Shown here one piece after another: positions 41,116-51,022 of a stretch of DNA of 64,000 bases. The DNA is taken from positions 372,001 through 436,000 of the forward strand of contig NZ_QQTO01000033.1 of assembly GCF_003351345.1 (NCBI RefSeq). The letters are read 5' to 3'. Position numbers and translations under genes: made by a program. Within the stretch, counting starts at the first letter, position 1. The number at the start of each line of letters is the position of its first letter. The notes below the pieces were generated by a model. It worked only from the letters and a program-made list of their open reading frames with translations, had not been told where the DNA came from and did no database searches. The DNA is from Allobosea caraganae. Its GTDB lineage: Bacteria > Pseudomonadota > Alphaproteobacteria > Rhizobiales > Beijerinckiaceae.

Positions 41116-44100
41116 TCATGCATGCGGCGCGTGCGCATCCCCATGAAGTTCGGTTGCCGCGGGCTTCTTCTTCTCGAAGAGCCCGGCGAGCCAGCGCACC
41201 ATCACGTAGAACACCGGCGTGAACAGCAGGCCGAAGGCGGTGACGCCGATCATGCCCGAGAACACCGCGACGCCGAGCACCTGACGCATTTCCGCACCCG
41301 CGCCGATCGAGATCGTCAAGGGCAGCACGCCGAGGATGAAGGCGAGCGAGGTCATCAGGATCGGCCGCAACCGGGTCTTGGCTGCCGCGATCGCGGCTTC
41401 GCGCCGGCTCATGCCCTCGTCCTCGGCCTGCTTGGCGAATTCGACGATCAGGATCGCGTTCTTCGCCGCGAGGCCGACGAGCACGACGAGGCCGATATCG
41501 ACCAGCACGTTGCGGTCGAAGCCCTTGTAGCCGACGCCGATCATGGCCGCGAGAATGCACATCGGCACGATCAGGATGACGGCGAGCGGCAGGGTCCAGC
41601 TCTCGTACAGAGCAGCCAGCAGCAGGAAGACGAAGACGACGGCGAGGCCGAAGGCGATGATGGCCGTGTTGCCGGCGAGCTTCTCCTGCAGCGCGATCTC
41701 GGTCCATTCGAAGCCGAAACCGGCCGGCAGCACCTGCTCCGCGATCTTTTCGACTGCGGCGATGCCCTGGCCGGTCGAGAAGCCGCGCGCCATCGAAAGC
41801 TGCACCTCGGCGGCCGGGTAGAGATTGTAGCGCGGCACGCGATAGGCGCCGGTCGTGTCGGAGAAGGTCGCGACCGAGCCGATCGGCACCATCTCGCCAT
41901 CGGCGTTGCGCGTCTTCAACGCGGCGACGTCGCGGATGTCGAGCCGGTAGGGATTGTCGGCCTGCGCCGTCACCCGGAAGGTACGGCCGAGGATGTTGAA
42001 ATCGTTGACATAGGCCGAGCCCATATAGACCGAGAGCGTCTCGAACACGCGGGTCACGGGCACGCCGAGCATCTCGGCCTTGGTCCGGTCGATATCGGCG
42101 TAGATCTGCGGCGTCTTGGTCGAGAACAGGGTGAAAGGCTGCTGGATGCCTGGATTCTGGCCGGCCGTGCCGGCCACGGCCCAGGTTGCGCCCTCGAGCG
42201 CCGCCAGGCCGCGCCCGCTGCGATCCTGGACATAGCCCTTGAGGCCGCCGCCATTGCCGATGCCGGGAACGGCCGGAGGTTCGATCACCAGGGCAAAGGC
42301 CTCGCCGATCTGCCCCAACTGGCCGCGCAGGTCGTTGATGATGCCCTGGGTGGTGAGGCCGGCCTTGGCCCGCTCCTTGAAGTCGGTGAGCGTGACGAAG
42401 GCGACGCCGGCATTGGGCGCCAGCGTGAAGGTCGCGCCATCGAGACCGGCGAAGGCGACGGCATGGGCCACGCCGGGCCGCGCCAGCATCAGATCGGTCG
42501 CCTTGCGGATGACCGCATCGGTGCGCGGCAAAGACGAGCCCGCCGGCAGCTGGAAGACGGCGATGAAGTAGCCGCGGTCGAGCTGCGGCACCAGGCCCGT
42601 CGGAATCGACACGAGGCGCTGGCCGGCGACCGCGATCAGGGCTGCGTAGATCAGCAGCATGACGACGCCGAAACGGATCAGGCGCGAGGTCACCGCGCCA
42701 TAGCTGCGCGAGAGCCAGTCGAAGGCCTTGTTGAAATACTTGAAGAACCAGCGCAGCGGCGCAGTGAGCGCCGCGAAGAAGCCCTTCGGCTCCTCGTGGC
42801 TGTGCGGCTTCAGCAGGAGCGCCGACAGCGCCGGCGACAAGGTCAGCGAGACGAAGCACGAGATCGCCGTCGAAGCTGCGATCGTCACGGCGAACTGCTG
42901 GTAGAACGTGCCTTGCAGGCCGGTGATGAAGGCGGTCGGGATGAACACGGCGCAGAGCACGAGCGCGATCGCGAGCAGGGCGCCGCCGACCTCGTCCATC
43001 GTCTTGTGCGCCGCGTCCTTGGCGCTCATGCCTTTCGCCAGATAGCGCTCGACATTCTCGACCACGACGATCGCGTCGTCGACGACGATGCCGATCGCCA
43101 GCACGAGCGCCAGGAGCGAGATCGAGTTGAAGGAGATTCCGACCGCGCTCATGACCAGGAAGGTGCCGACGAGCGAAACCGGGATCGCGATGATCGGGAT
43201 GATCGCGGCGCGCCAGGTCTGCAGGAACAGGATCACCACGATGACGACGAGCGCGATCGCCTCGAGCAGCGTCTGCACCACGGCCGAGACCGATTCCGCG
43301 ATGAACTCGGTCGGGTTGTAGACGATCCTGTACTCGACCCCGGACGGGAAGTTCTTCGACAGCTCCTGCATCGTCTTGATCAGCGATTCGGATGCCGCCA
43401 GCGCATTCGAGCCCGGACGCTGGAAGACGCCGATCGCGACGGCTTCCTTGTTGTCGAGATAGGAGTTGGACAGGTAGTCCTGCGCGCCGAGCTCGACGCG
43501 GGCGACGTCGCGGAGGCGGATCGTGCCGCCATCGGCATCCGAGCGCACGACGATGTTGTAGAACTCGTCGATGCTGGTGAGGCGCCCGAGCGTGTTGACC
43601 GAAAGCTGGAAGGCGCGGTCCGACGTTGCCGGCGGCTGGTTGATCGCGCCCGCCGCGACCTGGACGTTGGCAGCGCGGATCGCGGCGACGACATCGCCCG
43701 CCGTCAGGTTGCGCGACGCGACCTTGGCCGGATCGAGCCAGACCCGCATCGAGAAGTCGCGCGCGCCGAAGACCTGGACGTCGCCGACGCCGTCGACGCG
43801 CGTCAGCACGTCCTTCACGTTGAGCGTCGTGTAATTGGAGACGTATTGCTGGTCGCGCGAGCCGTCCGGCGACAGCAGGTGGATGACCATCAGGAAGTCG
43901 GGCGAGGCCTTGCGGACCTGGAGGCCGAGCGTGCGCACGTCCTGCGGCAGGCGCGGCTCGGCCGCCGAGACGCGGTTCTGCACCAGCACCTGGGCCTGGT
44001 CGACATTGGTGCCCGCCTTGAAGACGACGCTGATCGTGAGGTGTCCGTCGCCGGTCGACTGCGACGAGATGTAGAGCATGTCGTCGACGCCGTTGACCTC

Positions 44101-44310
44101 CTGCTCGATCGGCGCCGCGACGGTCGCGGCGACGACTTCGGCCGAGGCGCCCGGATAGGTCGCGGTGATCGTGACCGTCGGCGGCGCGATCTCGGGATAT
44201 TCGGCGATCGGCAGGTTACGCTGCGCGATGGCGCCGGCGATGGTCAGCAGGATCGAGAGAACGGTCGCGAAGATCGGGCGATCGATGAAGAAATGCGCGA
44301 AGCGAAACAT
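41116..44310 (-). CDS. Multidrug efflux RND transporter permease (HAE1/AcrB type)
   Basis: 1064 aa inner-membrane proton/drug antiporter. N-terminus FFIDRPIFATVLSILLTIAG; first large periplasmic loop with the porter repeats; TM4 with the proton-relay pair in AIGIVVDDAIVVVENVERYL; TM10 Lys in GLVVLVGLAAKNAILIVEFA; motif GISFNSISLLALVLAIGIVV. Length and motifs match AcrB/MexB-type HAE1 pumps rather than heavy-metal RND proteins. The adaptor gene lies upstream on the same strand, 251 nt away. No outer-membrane factor and no TetR or two-component regulator is adjacent, so it probably borrows a TolC-like channel (inference). Confidence 0.95.
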   Translation of the reverse strand: MFRFAHFFIDRPIFATVLSILLTIAGAIAQRNLPIAEYPEIAPPTVTITATYPGASAEVVAATVAAPIEQEVNGVDDMLYISSQSTGDGHLTISVVFKAGTNVDQAQVLVQNRVSAAEPRLPQDVRTLGLQVRKASPDFLMVIHLLSPDGSRDQQYVSNYTTLNVKDVLTRVDGVGDVQVFGARDFSMRVWLDPAKVASRNLTAGDVVAAIRAANVQVAAGAINQPPATSDRAFQLSVNTLGRLTSIDEFYNIVVRSDADGGTIRLRDVARVELGAQDYLSNSYLDNKEAVAIGVFQRPGSNALAASESLIKTMQELSKNFPSGVEYRIVYNPTEFIAESVSAVVQTLLEAIALVVIVVILFLQTWRAAIIPIIAIPVSLVGTFLVMSAVGISFNSISLLALVLAIGIVVDDAIVVVENVERYLAKGMSAKDAAHKTMDEVGGALLAIALVLCAVFIPTAFITGLQGTFYQQFAVTIAASTAISCFVSLTLSPALSALLLKPHSHEEPKGFFAALTAPLRWFFKYFNKAFDWLSRSYGAVTSRLIRFGVVMLLIYAALIAVAGQRLVSIPTGLVPQLDRGYFIAVFQLPAGSSLPRTDAVIRKATDLMLARPGVAHAVAFAGLDGATFTLAPNAGVAFVTLTDFKERAKAGLTTQGIINDLRGQLGQIGEAFALVIEPPAVPGIGNGGGLKGYVQDRSGRGLAALEGATWAVAGTAGQNPGIQQPFTLFSTKTPQIYADIDRTKAEMLGVPVTRVFETLSVYMGSAYVNDFNILGRTFRVTAQADNPYRLDIRDVAALKTRNADGEMVPIGSVATFSDTTGAYRVPRYNLYPAAEVQLSMARGFSTGQGIAAVEKIAEQVLPAGFGFEWTEIALQEKLAGNTAIIAFGLAVVFVFLLLAALYESWTLPLAVILIVPMCILAAMIGVGYKGFDRNVLVDIGLVVLVGLAAKNAILIVEFAKQAEDEGMSRREAAIAAAKTRLRPILMTSLAFILGVLPLTISIGAGAEMRQVLGVAVFSGMIGVTAFGLLFTPVFYVMVRWLAGLFEKKKPAATELHGDAHAPHA

Positions 44311-44326
44311 GGTTTGGTCCTGGCCT

Positions 44327-44450
44327 AGAGCCGGATGATTTCAGGTCGGTTCGACCTAAAATCTGAATCCGTCTCTACAACAAAGAGTGAGAGCATGATG
44401 TCGTCCGAAAACCGGTTCCCACTTTTCGGCATCATGCTCTGGAGCAATTC
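44327..44450. repeat. R4-type palindromic repeats
   Basis: Two palindromes in tandem: AGAGCCGGATGATTTCAGGT with TTCAGGTCGGTTCGACCTAAA (44329-44360), and GAGCATGATGTCGTCCGAAA / CACTTTTCGGCATCATGCTC (44393-44443). This second element is the widespread Hyphomicrobiales CGAAAAGTG-type repeat. It lies between the RND adaptor and permease genes. Confidence 0.8.
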
Positions 44451-44561
44451 CAGGGAAAGTGGAGACCGGTTTCCCGTCCGGGATTGCGCTAAAGAGACTT
44501 GGGCAGGGCGAACGGACAAGACCGTCCGCAGCCGTTGTTGAAGGCGCGGGCCGTCAGGCCG

Positions 44562-45734
44562 TCAATTGGTCGCGGCGACCTTGATCTCGGTCGGCTGCGG
44601 CGCGACCGTCGCGCCGGGCCGCACCATCGGGCTGGCTAAGCCGTTGACGATGACCTTGTCGTCCTTGGTCAGCCCCTGGGTGATGACGCGAAGGCCATCG
44701 CTGATCTGACCGAGCGTGACCGGCTTCGGCACGACCTTGTTGTCGGCTCCGACCGTCAGCACGATCTTGCTGGCCTGGTCGGAGACGATGACCGCGTCCG
44801 GAACCAGGAGCGCGTCGGTCTCGCCGGCGAAGAGCCGCAGGCGGCCGAAGGTGCCGGGCGTCAGGAACTGGTCCTTGTTCTCGAACACGGCGCGGCCGCG
44901 GATCGTGCCGGAGCGGGCGTTGAGCGCGTTGTCGACGAAGTCGATATTGCCGCTGCGCTTCCACTCCTTCTCATCCGACAGCCGGACCTGGGCCGGGCTG
45001 CCCTGCTCGCGGTTGGCGTTTTGCCGCAAGGCGCTCGCGAGGCGCGAATAGCGCAGGTAGTCGGCCTCGGACGCGTCGAAGGTGAAGTTGATCGGATCGA
45101 CCGAGACGATCGTCGTCAGCAGCGTCGCGCCCGATTGGCCGCCGGCGATCAGGTTGCCCGCATCGACGCGCTTGTTCGAGATGCGACCGGCGAGCGGCGC
45201 GCGCACCTGCGTCCATTCGAGGTTGAGCTCGGCCGTTTTCAGATTGGCCTCGGCCGCTTGCTGCTGGGCGAGGGCGCCGTTGAGATTGGCGCGGCGCTGG
45301 TCGATGTCGCGGGCGGTGATCGTACGGTTCTGCGTCAGGCCCTCGGCACGCTCGACCTCGTTCTTGGCCAGATCGACCTGCGCCGCGGTGCGGGCGACCT
45401 CGGCGCGTGCCGCGTCGACCGCGAGCTGGTAGGGCCGCTGGTCGATGGTGAAGAGCAGGTCGCCCTTCTTGACCAGTTCGCCATCCTTGAAATGGATGCT
45501 GTCGAGGAAGCCGGAGACGCGCGCCCGGATCTCGACCTGGTCGCGCGCCTCGAAGCGGCCGGTGAACTCGTCCCAGTTGGTCACGCGCTTGGCCAGCGGC
45601 GTCGCAATCTGGACCGTGGGAGCCGGCGGCGCGCCCTGGGCCCAGGAAACGCCTACGGACGCAGCGCCGACCGACATGGCGGCCGCGGCCGCGATGGTGG
45701 CGAGTGCAAGGCTCCGTGCAAGGCGAACAGACAT
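44562..45734 (-). CDS. RND efflux periplasmic adaptor subunit (membrane fusion protein)
   Basis: 390 aa. A signal peptide (LARSLALATIAAAAAMSVGA...WAQG) has no lipobox cysteine. Then the barrel-sandwich start FTGRFEARDQVEIRARVSGF, LDSIHFKDGELVKKGDLLFT, IDQRPYQLAVDAARAEVART, a coiled-coil hairpin (~100-160), and the second half VRAPLAGRISNKRVDAGNLI. These are the AcrA/MexA-type HlyD features. The ATG at 45734 is chosen for the signal peptide; an upstream in-frame ATG at 45782 is less likely. It bridges the permease and an outer-membrane channel. Confidence 0.94.
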   Translation of the reverse strand: MSVRLARSLALATIAAAAAMSVGAASVGVSWAQGAPPAPTVQIATPLAKRVTNWDEFTGRFEARDQVEIRARVSGFLDSIHFKDGELVKKGDLLFTIDQRPYQLAVDAARAEVARTAAQVDLAKNEVERAEGLTQNRTITARDIDQRRANLNGALAQQQAAEANLKTAELNLEWTQVRAPLAGRISNKRVDAGNLIAGGQSGATLLTTIVSVDPINFTFDASEADYLRYSRLASALRQNANREQGSPAQVRLSDEKEWKRSGNIDFVDNALNARSGTIRGRAVFENKDQFLTPGTFGRLRLFAGETDALLVPDAVIVSDQASKIVLTVGADNKVVPKPVTLGQISDGLRVITQGLTKDDKVIVNGLASPMVRPGATVAPQPTEIKVAATN

Positions 45735-45981
45735 GGAAAAACTCCGGATAGCGGGATCGGCACAACCGAGACAGGTTTCCAATCGTGCGCTGCACCAAAT
45801 GGGCGGCGCTGACGATTGTCAAGTTCCGTCACTCGACACGGGCGCCGAATGACGACAGATAAGCAACATTCCCGCCACGGGGTGACAGGATGGCAACAGC
45901 ACCCGCACGATAACTGAGGCTTGCCGCCCGCCTCCCGAGGTCTTAACCGATACGCGACACATTTCGAGCCGGAAGACCGCA

Positions 45982-47463
45982 ATGAACGCGCATGCCCGCC
46001 CCGCCGACCCCAAGAAGCTGATCAAGGGCGCCACCGGCGATTGGGAGATCGTCATCGGCATGGAGATCCATGCCCAGGTGACGTCCAATGCCAAGCTCTT
46101 CTCCGGCGCCTCCACCGCCTTTGGAGCAGAGCCGAACGCTCATGTCAGCCTTGTCGACGCCGCGATGCCCGGCATGCTGCCGGTGATCAACGCCGAATGC
46201 ATCCGCCAGGCGGTCCGCACCGGCCTTGGCCTCAACGCGCGCATCAACAACCGCTCGGTCTTCGACCGCAAGAACTATTTTTACCCCGACTTGCCGCAGG
46301 GCTACCAGATCAGCCAGTACAAGAGCCCGATCGTGGGCGAGGGCGAGATCGTCGTCGATCTGTCGCCGACCGAGCAGATCACGGTCGGAATCGAGCGCCT
46401 GCACCTCGAGCAGGATGCCGGCAAGTCGATCCACGACCAGCATCCGACGATGAGCTTCGTCGACCTCAACCGCTCCGGCGTCGCCCTGATGGAGATCGTC
46501 TCGCGGCCCGACCTGCGCTCGGCCGACGAGGCGCGCGCCTTTGTCACCAAGCTGCGCACCATCCTGCGCTATCTCGGCACCTGCGACGGCGACATGGAGA
46601 AGGGCAACCTGCGCGCCGACGTCAACGTCTCAGTGCGCCGCCCGGGCGAGCCGCTCGGCACGCGCTGCGAGATCAAGAACGTCAACTCGATCCGCTTCAT
46701 CGGCCAGGCGGTCGAGGTCGAGGCGCGCCGTCAGGTCGGCATCATCGAGGATGGCGGCAAGATCGACCAGGAGACCCGCCTCTACGATCCCGGCAAGGGC
46801 GAGACCCGCTCGATGCGCTCCAAGGAAGAGGCGCATGACTACCGCTACTTCCCCGATCCCGACCTGCTGCCGCTCGAATTCGACGACGCCTTCGTCGCCG
46901 AGCTGAAGGTCCATCTGCCGGAGCTGCCCGACGCCAAGAAGGCGCGCTTCATCGCCGAATACGGTCTCTCGCCCTATGATTCCTCGGTGCTGGTGGCCGA
47001 GCGCGAGCAGGCCGATTATTTCGAGGCGGTCGCCAAGGGGCGCGACGGCAAGGCTGCCGCCAACTGGGTCATCAACGAGCTCTTCGGCCGCCTGAACAAG
47101 GAAGGCCAGGACGTGACATCGTCGCCAGTCTCGGCCGCGCAGCTCGGCGGGCTCGTCGACCTGATCGGCGAGGGCGTCATCTCCGGCAAGATCGCCAAGG
47201 ACCTGTTCGAGATCCTCTGGTCCGAGGGCGGCGACCCGCGCCAGATCGTCGAGGCCCGCGGCATGAAGCAGGTCACCGACACCGGCGCGATCGAGAAGGC
47301 GGTGGACGAGATCATCGCGGCCAACCCGGACAAGGTCGAGCAGGTCAAGCTGAAGCCGACCATGCTCGGCTGGTTCGTCGGCCAGGCGATGAAGGCCTCG
47401 GGCGGCAAGGCCAATCCGCAGGCGCTGAACGACATCCTGAAGAAGAAGCTGGGCATCGAGTAA
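45982..47463 (+). CDS. gatB: Asp-tRNA(Asn)/Glu-tRNA(Gln) amidotransferase subunit B
   Basis: 493 aa kinase-like subunit of GatCAB that phosphorylates and amidates the misacylated tRNA. Motifs: WEIVIGMEIHAQVTSNAKLF, NKNYFYPDLPQGYQISQY-like RKNYFYPDLPQGYQISQYKS, CDGDMEKGNLRADVNVSVRR, EIKNVNSIRFIGQAVEVEA, MRSKEEAHDYRYFPDPDLLP; the C-terminal YqeY-like tail domain ends GKANPQALNDILKKKLG. Separated from gatCA by the pump genes. Followed 4 nt later by an acetyltransferase gene. Confidence 0.97.
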   Translation: MNAHARPADPKKLIKGATGDWEIVIGMEIHAQVTSNAKLFSGASTAFGAEPNAHVSLVDAAMPGMLPVINAECIRQAVRTGLGLNARINNRSVFDRKNYFYPDLPQGYQISQYKSPIVGEGEIVVDLSPTEQITVGIERLHLEQDAGKSIHDQHPTMSFVDLNRSGVALMEIVSRPDLRSADEARAFVTKLRTILRYLGTCDGDMEKGNLRADVNVSVRRPGEPLGTRCEIKNVNSIRFIGQAVEVEARRQVGIIEDGGKIDQETRLYDPGKGETRSMRSKEEAHDYRYFPDPDLLPLEFDDAFVAELKVHLPELPDAKKARFIAEYGLSPYDSSVLVAEREQADYFEAVAKGRDGKAAANWVINELFGRLNKEGQDVTSSPVSAAQLGGLVDLIGEGVISGKIAKDLFEILWSEGGDPRQIVEARGMKQVTDTGAIEKAVDEIIAANPDKVEQVKLKPTMLGWFVGQAMKASGGKANPQALNDILKKKLGIE

Positions 47464-47467
47464 ACGC

Positions 47468-47974
47468 GTGACGCCAGACGGGCTCATCATCCGCGATGCG
47501 GTCGCGGCCGATCTTCCGGCCGTTCGCGCGCTATTGGTCGAGACCTGGCACGATACCTATGATGGCATCTATGGCTGGCAGCGCGTCGCCGAGATCACCA
47601 ATGCCTGGCATTCGCTGGAGAACCTGAGCGCGCAGCTCGACCGCGAGGACGAGGCCTTTCTCGTCGCGCAGGTCGGCGAGGAGATCATCGCGACCTCCTC
47701 GGCGCGGCGCGAGCGCGACCGGGCGGCGCTGCTGACAAGGCTCTACGTCCTGCCGATCTATCAGGGCGTCGGCATCGGCCGCACCCTGCTGCAGGTCACG
47801 TTGGCGCATTTCCCGCAGGCGCCGGTGGCGCGGCTGGAGGTCGAGCTGCAGAACGAGCCCGCCATCGCCTTCTACGAGCGCATGGGCTTCTTCCTGCAGC
47901 GCTCGGCCCGGTTCGACGGGCGCGAGGACACGCCCAATACCCTGATGATGGCCAAGCGGTTGTTCGCCGATTGA
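47468..47974 (+). CDS. GNAT family N-acetyltransferase
   Basis: 168 aa. The acetyl-CoA-binding motif A is LTRLYVLPIYQGVGIGRTLLQ (R/QxxGxG/A type), with the C-terminal ALAFYERMGF-like block PAIAFYERMGFFLQRSARFD. Substrate unknown. The start is GTG at 47468, 4 nt after the gatB stop, so the gene is probably translated from the gatB transcript. Confidence 0.87.
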   Translation: MTPDGLIIRDAVAADLPAVRALLVETWHDTYDGIYGWQRVAEITNAWHSLENLSAQLDREDEAFLVAQVGEEIIATSSARRERDRAALLTRLYVLPIYQGVGIGRTLLQVTLAHFPQAPVARLEVELQNEPAIAFYERMGFFLQRSARFDGREDTPNTLMMAKRLFAD

Positions 47975-48043
47975 GGCGGACGGTTCCGCCGGCGCAGATC
48001 ATGCTCTAAAGCCGGCGCGATGCTGCCTGAAGGAGCCTGCGCC

Positions 48044-48532
48044 ATGAGCGGAACCAAGACCGACCCGTCCGAGATCACCATCCGCCCTGCCAGGCGCGAG
48101 GATATCAGGCGGGTGGCGTCTCTGATCATGCTCGGCGCCGCCACCCAGACGCTGACGCCGGCCGAGATCGAGGCCGAGGCGGCCCATCCGTCCTACGAGC
48201 ACGCCTTCGACGAGATCGCCGCCAGCCCCGACAACACGCTCTTCGTCGCCGAGCGCGAGGGCGAGGTGATCGGCACCTTCCAGGTCACGCTCATCCCCGG
48301 CATCGTCTCGCGTGGCCGCAAGCGCGCCAAGTTCGAGAGCGTCCACGTCGCGCCGGAATGCCGCGGCATGGGCATCGGCGCGGTGATGATCGCGTTTGCC
48401 ATCGACTTCGCCAAGGGCAGGGGCGCCGAGGTGGCCGAGCTGACCTCGAACAAGTCGCGCCTCGACGCGCACCGCTTCTACCGCAACCTCGGCTTCGACC
48501 AGAGTCACGAGGGCTTCAAGATCGTGGTGTGA
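48044..48532 (+). CDS. GNAT family N-acetyltransferase
   Basis: 162 aa. Starts ITIRPARREDIRRVASLIML; motif A is FESVHVAPECRGMGIGAVMI; the end has DAHRFYRNLGFDQSHEGFKI. AAGGAG precedes the ATG at 48044. Not closely similar to the acetyltransferase just upstream apart from the shared fold. Such proteins in this position are often linked to resistance or protein N-terminal acetylation, but no substrate can be named. Confidence 0.88.
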   Translation: MSGTKTDPSEITIRPARREDIRRVASLIMLGAATQTLTPAEIEAEAAHPSYEHAFDEIAASPDNTLFVAEREGEVIGTFQVTLIPGIVSRGRKRAKFESVHVAPECRGMGIGAVMIAFAIDFAKGRGAEVAELTSNKSRLDAHRFYRNLGFDQSHEGFKIVV

Positions 48533-48646
48533 TGGCGCACGCCTTCACGACATGGCGAGCCCGCGGCCTGAGCGGGCTGCGCGGCTTCCAGCATCATCGG
48601 AAGCAGCCTAAACCTGTCGCCGAGCAACCGCGACAGGAAGAGCCTC

Positions 48647-49354
48647 ATGTCCGCCAGCCAGACCCAGCCGATCGAACTCTACTATTGGCCGACGCCGAAC
48701 GGCTTCAAGATCACGATCATGCTGGAGGAATGCGGGCTGCCCTACACGATCGTGCCGGTGAACATCGGCAAGGGCGACCAGTTCAAGCCGGAATTCCTGG
48801 CCTTCTCGCCGAATAACCGCATGCCGGCGATCATCGATCCCGAGGGGCCGGACGGCAAGCCGATCACGGTCTTCGAATCCGGCGCGATCCTGCAGTACCT
48901 CGGCCGCAAGACCGGACAATTCTATCCGGCCGACGAGCGCGGCCGCGTCGCCGTCGAGGAATGGCTGTTCTGGCAGATGGGCGGCTTCGGTCCGATGCTC
49001 GGCCAGACCCACCATTTCCGCCTCTATGCGCCCGAGCAGATCCCCTACGCCGTCGAGCGCTACACCAACGAGGCGAACCGGCTCTACGGCGTGCTCAACC
49101 GCCGGCTCGAAGGTCGCGACTACATTTGCGGTGCGTATTCGATCGCCGACATGGCCTGCATCGGCTGGGCCCGCGGCTGGGAGCGCCAGGGCCAGGACAT
49201 CAAGCAGTTCCCGAACGTCGCGCGCTGGCTCGAGACCATGCAGGCGCGCCCGGCCGTCCAGCGCGGCATCGCAGTCGGCGCCGAGCTGCGCAACCCGGCC
49301 GGCATCAGCACGCCCGAGGAAAAGGCGGTCCTGTTCGGCCAGAAGGCGCGTTGA
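48647..49354 (+). CDS. Glutathione S-transferase family protein (YfcG/disulfide-bond oxidoreductase type)
   Basis: 235 aa. N-terminal thioredoxin-fold domain: IELYYWPTPNGFKITIMLEE (the TPNG segment is typical of YfcG/Ure2-like nu-class GSTs), NNRMPAIIDPEGPDGKPITV, FESGAILQYLGRKTGQFYP. C-terminal helical domain: WLFWQMGGFGPMLGQTHHFR, SIADMACIGWARGWERQGQD. These act as GSH-dependent disulfide reductases rather than classical conjugating GSTs. Monocistronic. Confidence 0.91.
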   Translation: MSASQTQPIELYYWPTPNGFKITIMLEECGLPYTIVPVNIGKGDQFKPEFLAFSPNNRMPAIIDPEGPDGKPITVFESGAILQYLGRKTGQFYPADERGRVAVEEWLFWQMGGFGPMLGQTHHFRLYAPEQIPYAVERYTNEANRLYGVLNRRLEGRDYICGAYSIADMACIGWARGWERQGQDIKQFPNVARWLETMQARPAVQRGIAVGAELRNPAGISTPEEKAVLFGQKAR

Positions 49355-49387
49355 GGTAAGCCCGCTTCGCGGAACAACACCCTCTGC

Positions 49388-49486
49388 CGTCATGCTCGGC
49401 CTTGTGCCGGGCACCCATGTCTTGAACGTTTATGGCAAGCAAAGACGTGGATGGTCGCCATAAAGGCGGCCATGACGGGGAGGTTG
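49388..49486. repeat. Palindromic repeat (family R5)
   Basis: Outer arms GCCGTCATGCTCGGCCTTGT...CCATGTCTT and AAGACGTGGATGG..GCGGCCATGACGG form a long imperfect hairpin between the convergent GST and DUF2147 genes. Confidence 0.7.
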
Positions 49487-49513
49487 GTCAGTTGGAGGGT
49501 GCTACGCCGCGCC

Positions 49514-49906
49514 TCAATTCGACCGCGACCACTTCACCGAGCGGCAGATCAGCCCGCCGAGCACGCAGCCCGAGGTTGTCAGCGCGTCGCCCGCGAGCGT
49601 CATCGTGCCGGAATAGGTCTTGCCGTCCTCGGGGTTGAAGGCGCTGCCGCTCCATTTGCCCGTGCCGTCGGGCTTCATGTCGTAGAAGATGCGCTGGCCG
49701 AGCTTGGCCGGGCCGGTCGGGTCCTTCAGCCAGGCGATGGTGCCGCACATCGCCTCGCCGCACTTCTGGAAGCGTACGCGCGAGGCGCCGCTGTCGCGCA
49801 GCCAGGTGCCGGTGACGTCCTGCGCCAGCGTCGGGCCGCTGAAACCGAGCATGAGGGCCGCGAAGCCGAGAAGCCGCGCCCCGCCGGCGCGCGAAATGGT
49901 AGCCAT
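49514..49906 (-). CDS. DUF2147 domain-containing exported protein
   Basis: 130 aa. Signal peptide (RLLGFAALMLGFSGPTLAQ) followed by a lipocalin-like DUF2147 domain: DVTGTWLRDSGASRVRFQKC, GEAMCGTIAWLKDPTGPAKL, GQRIFYDMKPDGTGKWSGSA, FNPEDGKTYSGTMTL and a final CVLGGLICRS. Four cysteines may form disulfides. Function unknown; the family is common in Hyphomicrobiales. GGAGGAAGGC precedes the ATG at 49906. A GTTCA-GATA-TGAAC inverted repeat at 49944-49957 lies in its promoter region. Confidence 0.86.
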   Translation of the reverse strand: MATISRAGGARLLGFAALMLGFSGPTLAQDVTGTWLRDSGASRVRFQKCGEAMCGTIAWLKDPTGPAKLGQRIFYDMKPDGTGKWSGSAFNPEDGKTYSGTMTLAGDALTTSGCVLGGLICRSVKWSRSN

Positions 49907-49943
49907 GCCTTCCTCCCTTGTTATGACCAGCTGTGACCGCATG

Positions 49944-49957
49944 GTTCAGATATGAAC
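49944..49957. promoter_or_regulatory. Short inverted repeat upstream of the DUF2147 gene
   Basis: GTTCA-GATA-TGAAC, perfect 5-nt arms, in a locally AT-rich stretch 38 nt upstream of the gene start. Could be an operator; no regulator is next to it. Confidence 0.3.
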
Positions 49958-50127
49958 TATATCCGAACGCGATGTGGCTTCAAGCTGCCGATAGGGGACG
50001 GGGATGTTTGCGGGAGCCGGCTCAGCTTCGCTTTCAAGCGTTTCAGGCCGTCGCCGCGCCTTGTGGCCCGGTAGCGCCGCAGTTATAAGCGCGCCACTTT
50101 TCCCTGCTTGTTCCCAAGGATTCAACG

Positions 50128-50550
<423 letters not shown>

Positions 50551-50599
50551 GCTGAGAAGCCGCCGGGCGCAGGCGCCCGGCGGCACTTCAGAGTTTGAA

Positions 50600-50941
50600 T
50601 TAGGCGCGAAGCCAGTCGCGCACGCTTCGAGCCCGGGGCGCGACATGCGCCCGCTCCGCCAGCAGCCGCAACGGAGCGCCGCTTCGCGTCACAGGCTGCG
50701 CCCGGGTGACGCCCTTGAAGGTCGCCAGCGTGTCACTATAAGTCGTGATCTTGAGATCGATGATCGTGCCGCTGACACAGATCAGCGCAATTGCGTCGAA
50801 GAAGACGCCGCGTTCCAGCAGTCTCATATCGCCGGTTAACGTACCTTCCCAGACGCCGGACTTCTTTGATCTGTCGTATTGGTAACCGACAGTCACGGTC
50901 CTGCTATCACGAAGGACTATATGACCTTTGCCGCGGTACAT
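50600..50941 (-). CDS. Hypothetical protein
   Basis: 113 aa from an ATG at 50941 (MYRGKGHIVLRDSRTVTVGY). The same frame could begin at a TTG at 51022 (140 aa), whose extra residues (LVWLKIVHRDVVGG) look plausible. The middle reads as beta strands (SGVWEGTLTGDMRLL, GVFFDAIALICVSGTIIDLK). The DNA is less GC-rich than its surroundings, and the C-terminus ends in an Arg-rich tail that may be spurious. No family recognised. Convergent with ndk. Confidence 0.45.
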   Translation of the reverse strand: MYRGKGHIVLRDSRTVTVGYQYDRSKKSGVWEGTLTGDMRLLERGVFFDAIALICVSGTIIDLKITTYSDTLATFKGVTRAQPVTRSGAPLRLLAERAHVAPRARSVRDWLRA

Positions 50942-51022
50942 AGTGCCCCCTACGACGTCACGGTGCACGATCTTTAGCCAAACTAGATCGCGATTGCCTG
51001 CGTTCTGATCTTCGAACGCCAA

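Noticed and set aside
41122..44328. 1068-codon open frame antisense to the RND permease gene
   Set aside because: Product is an Arg/Asp/His-rich sequence without domains; it mirrors the permease codons in GC-rich DNA, where long antisense frames are common.
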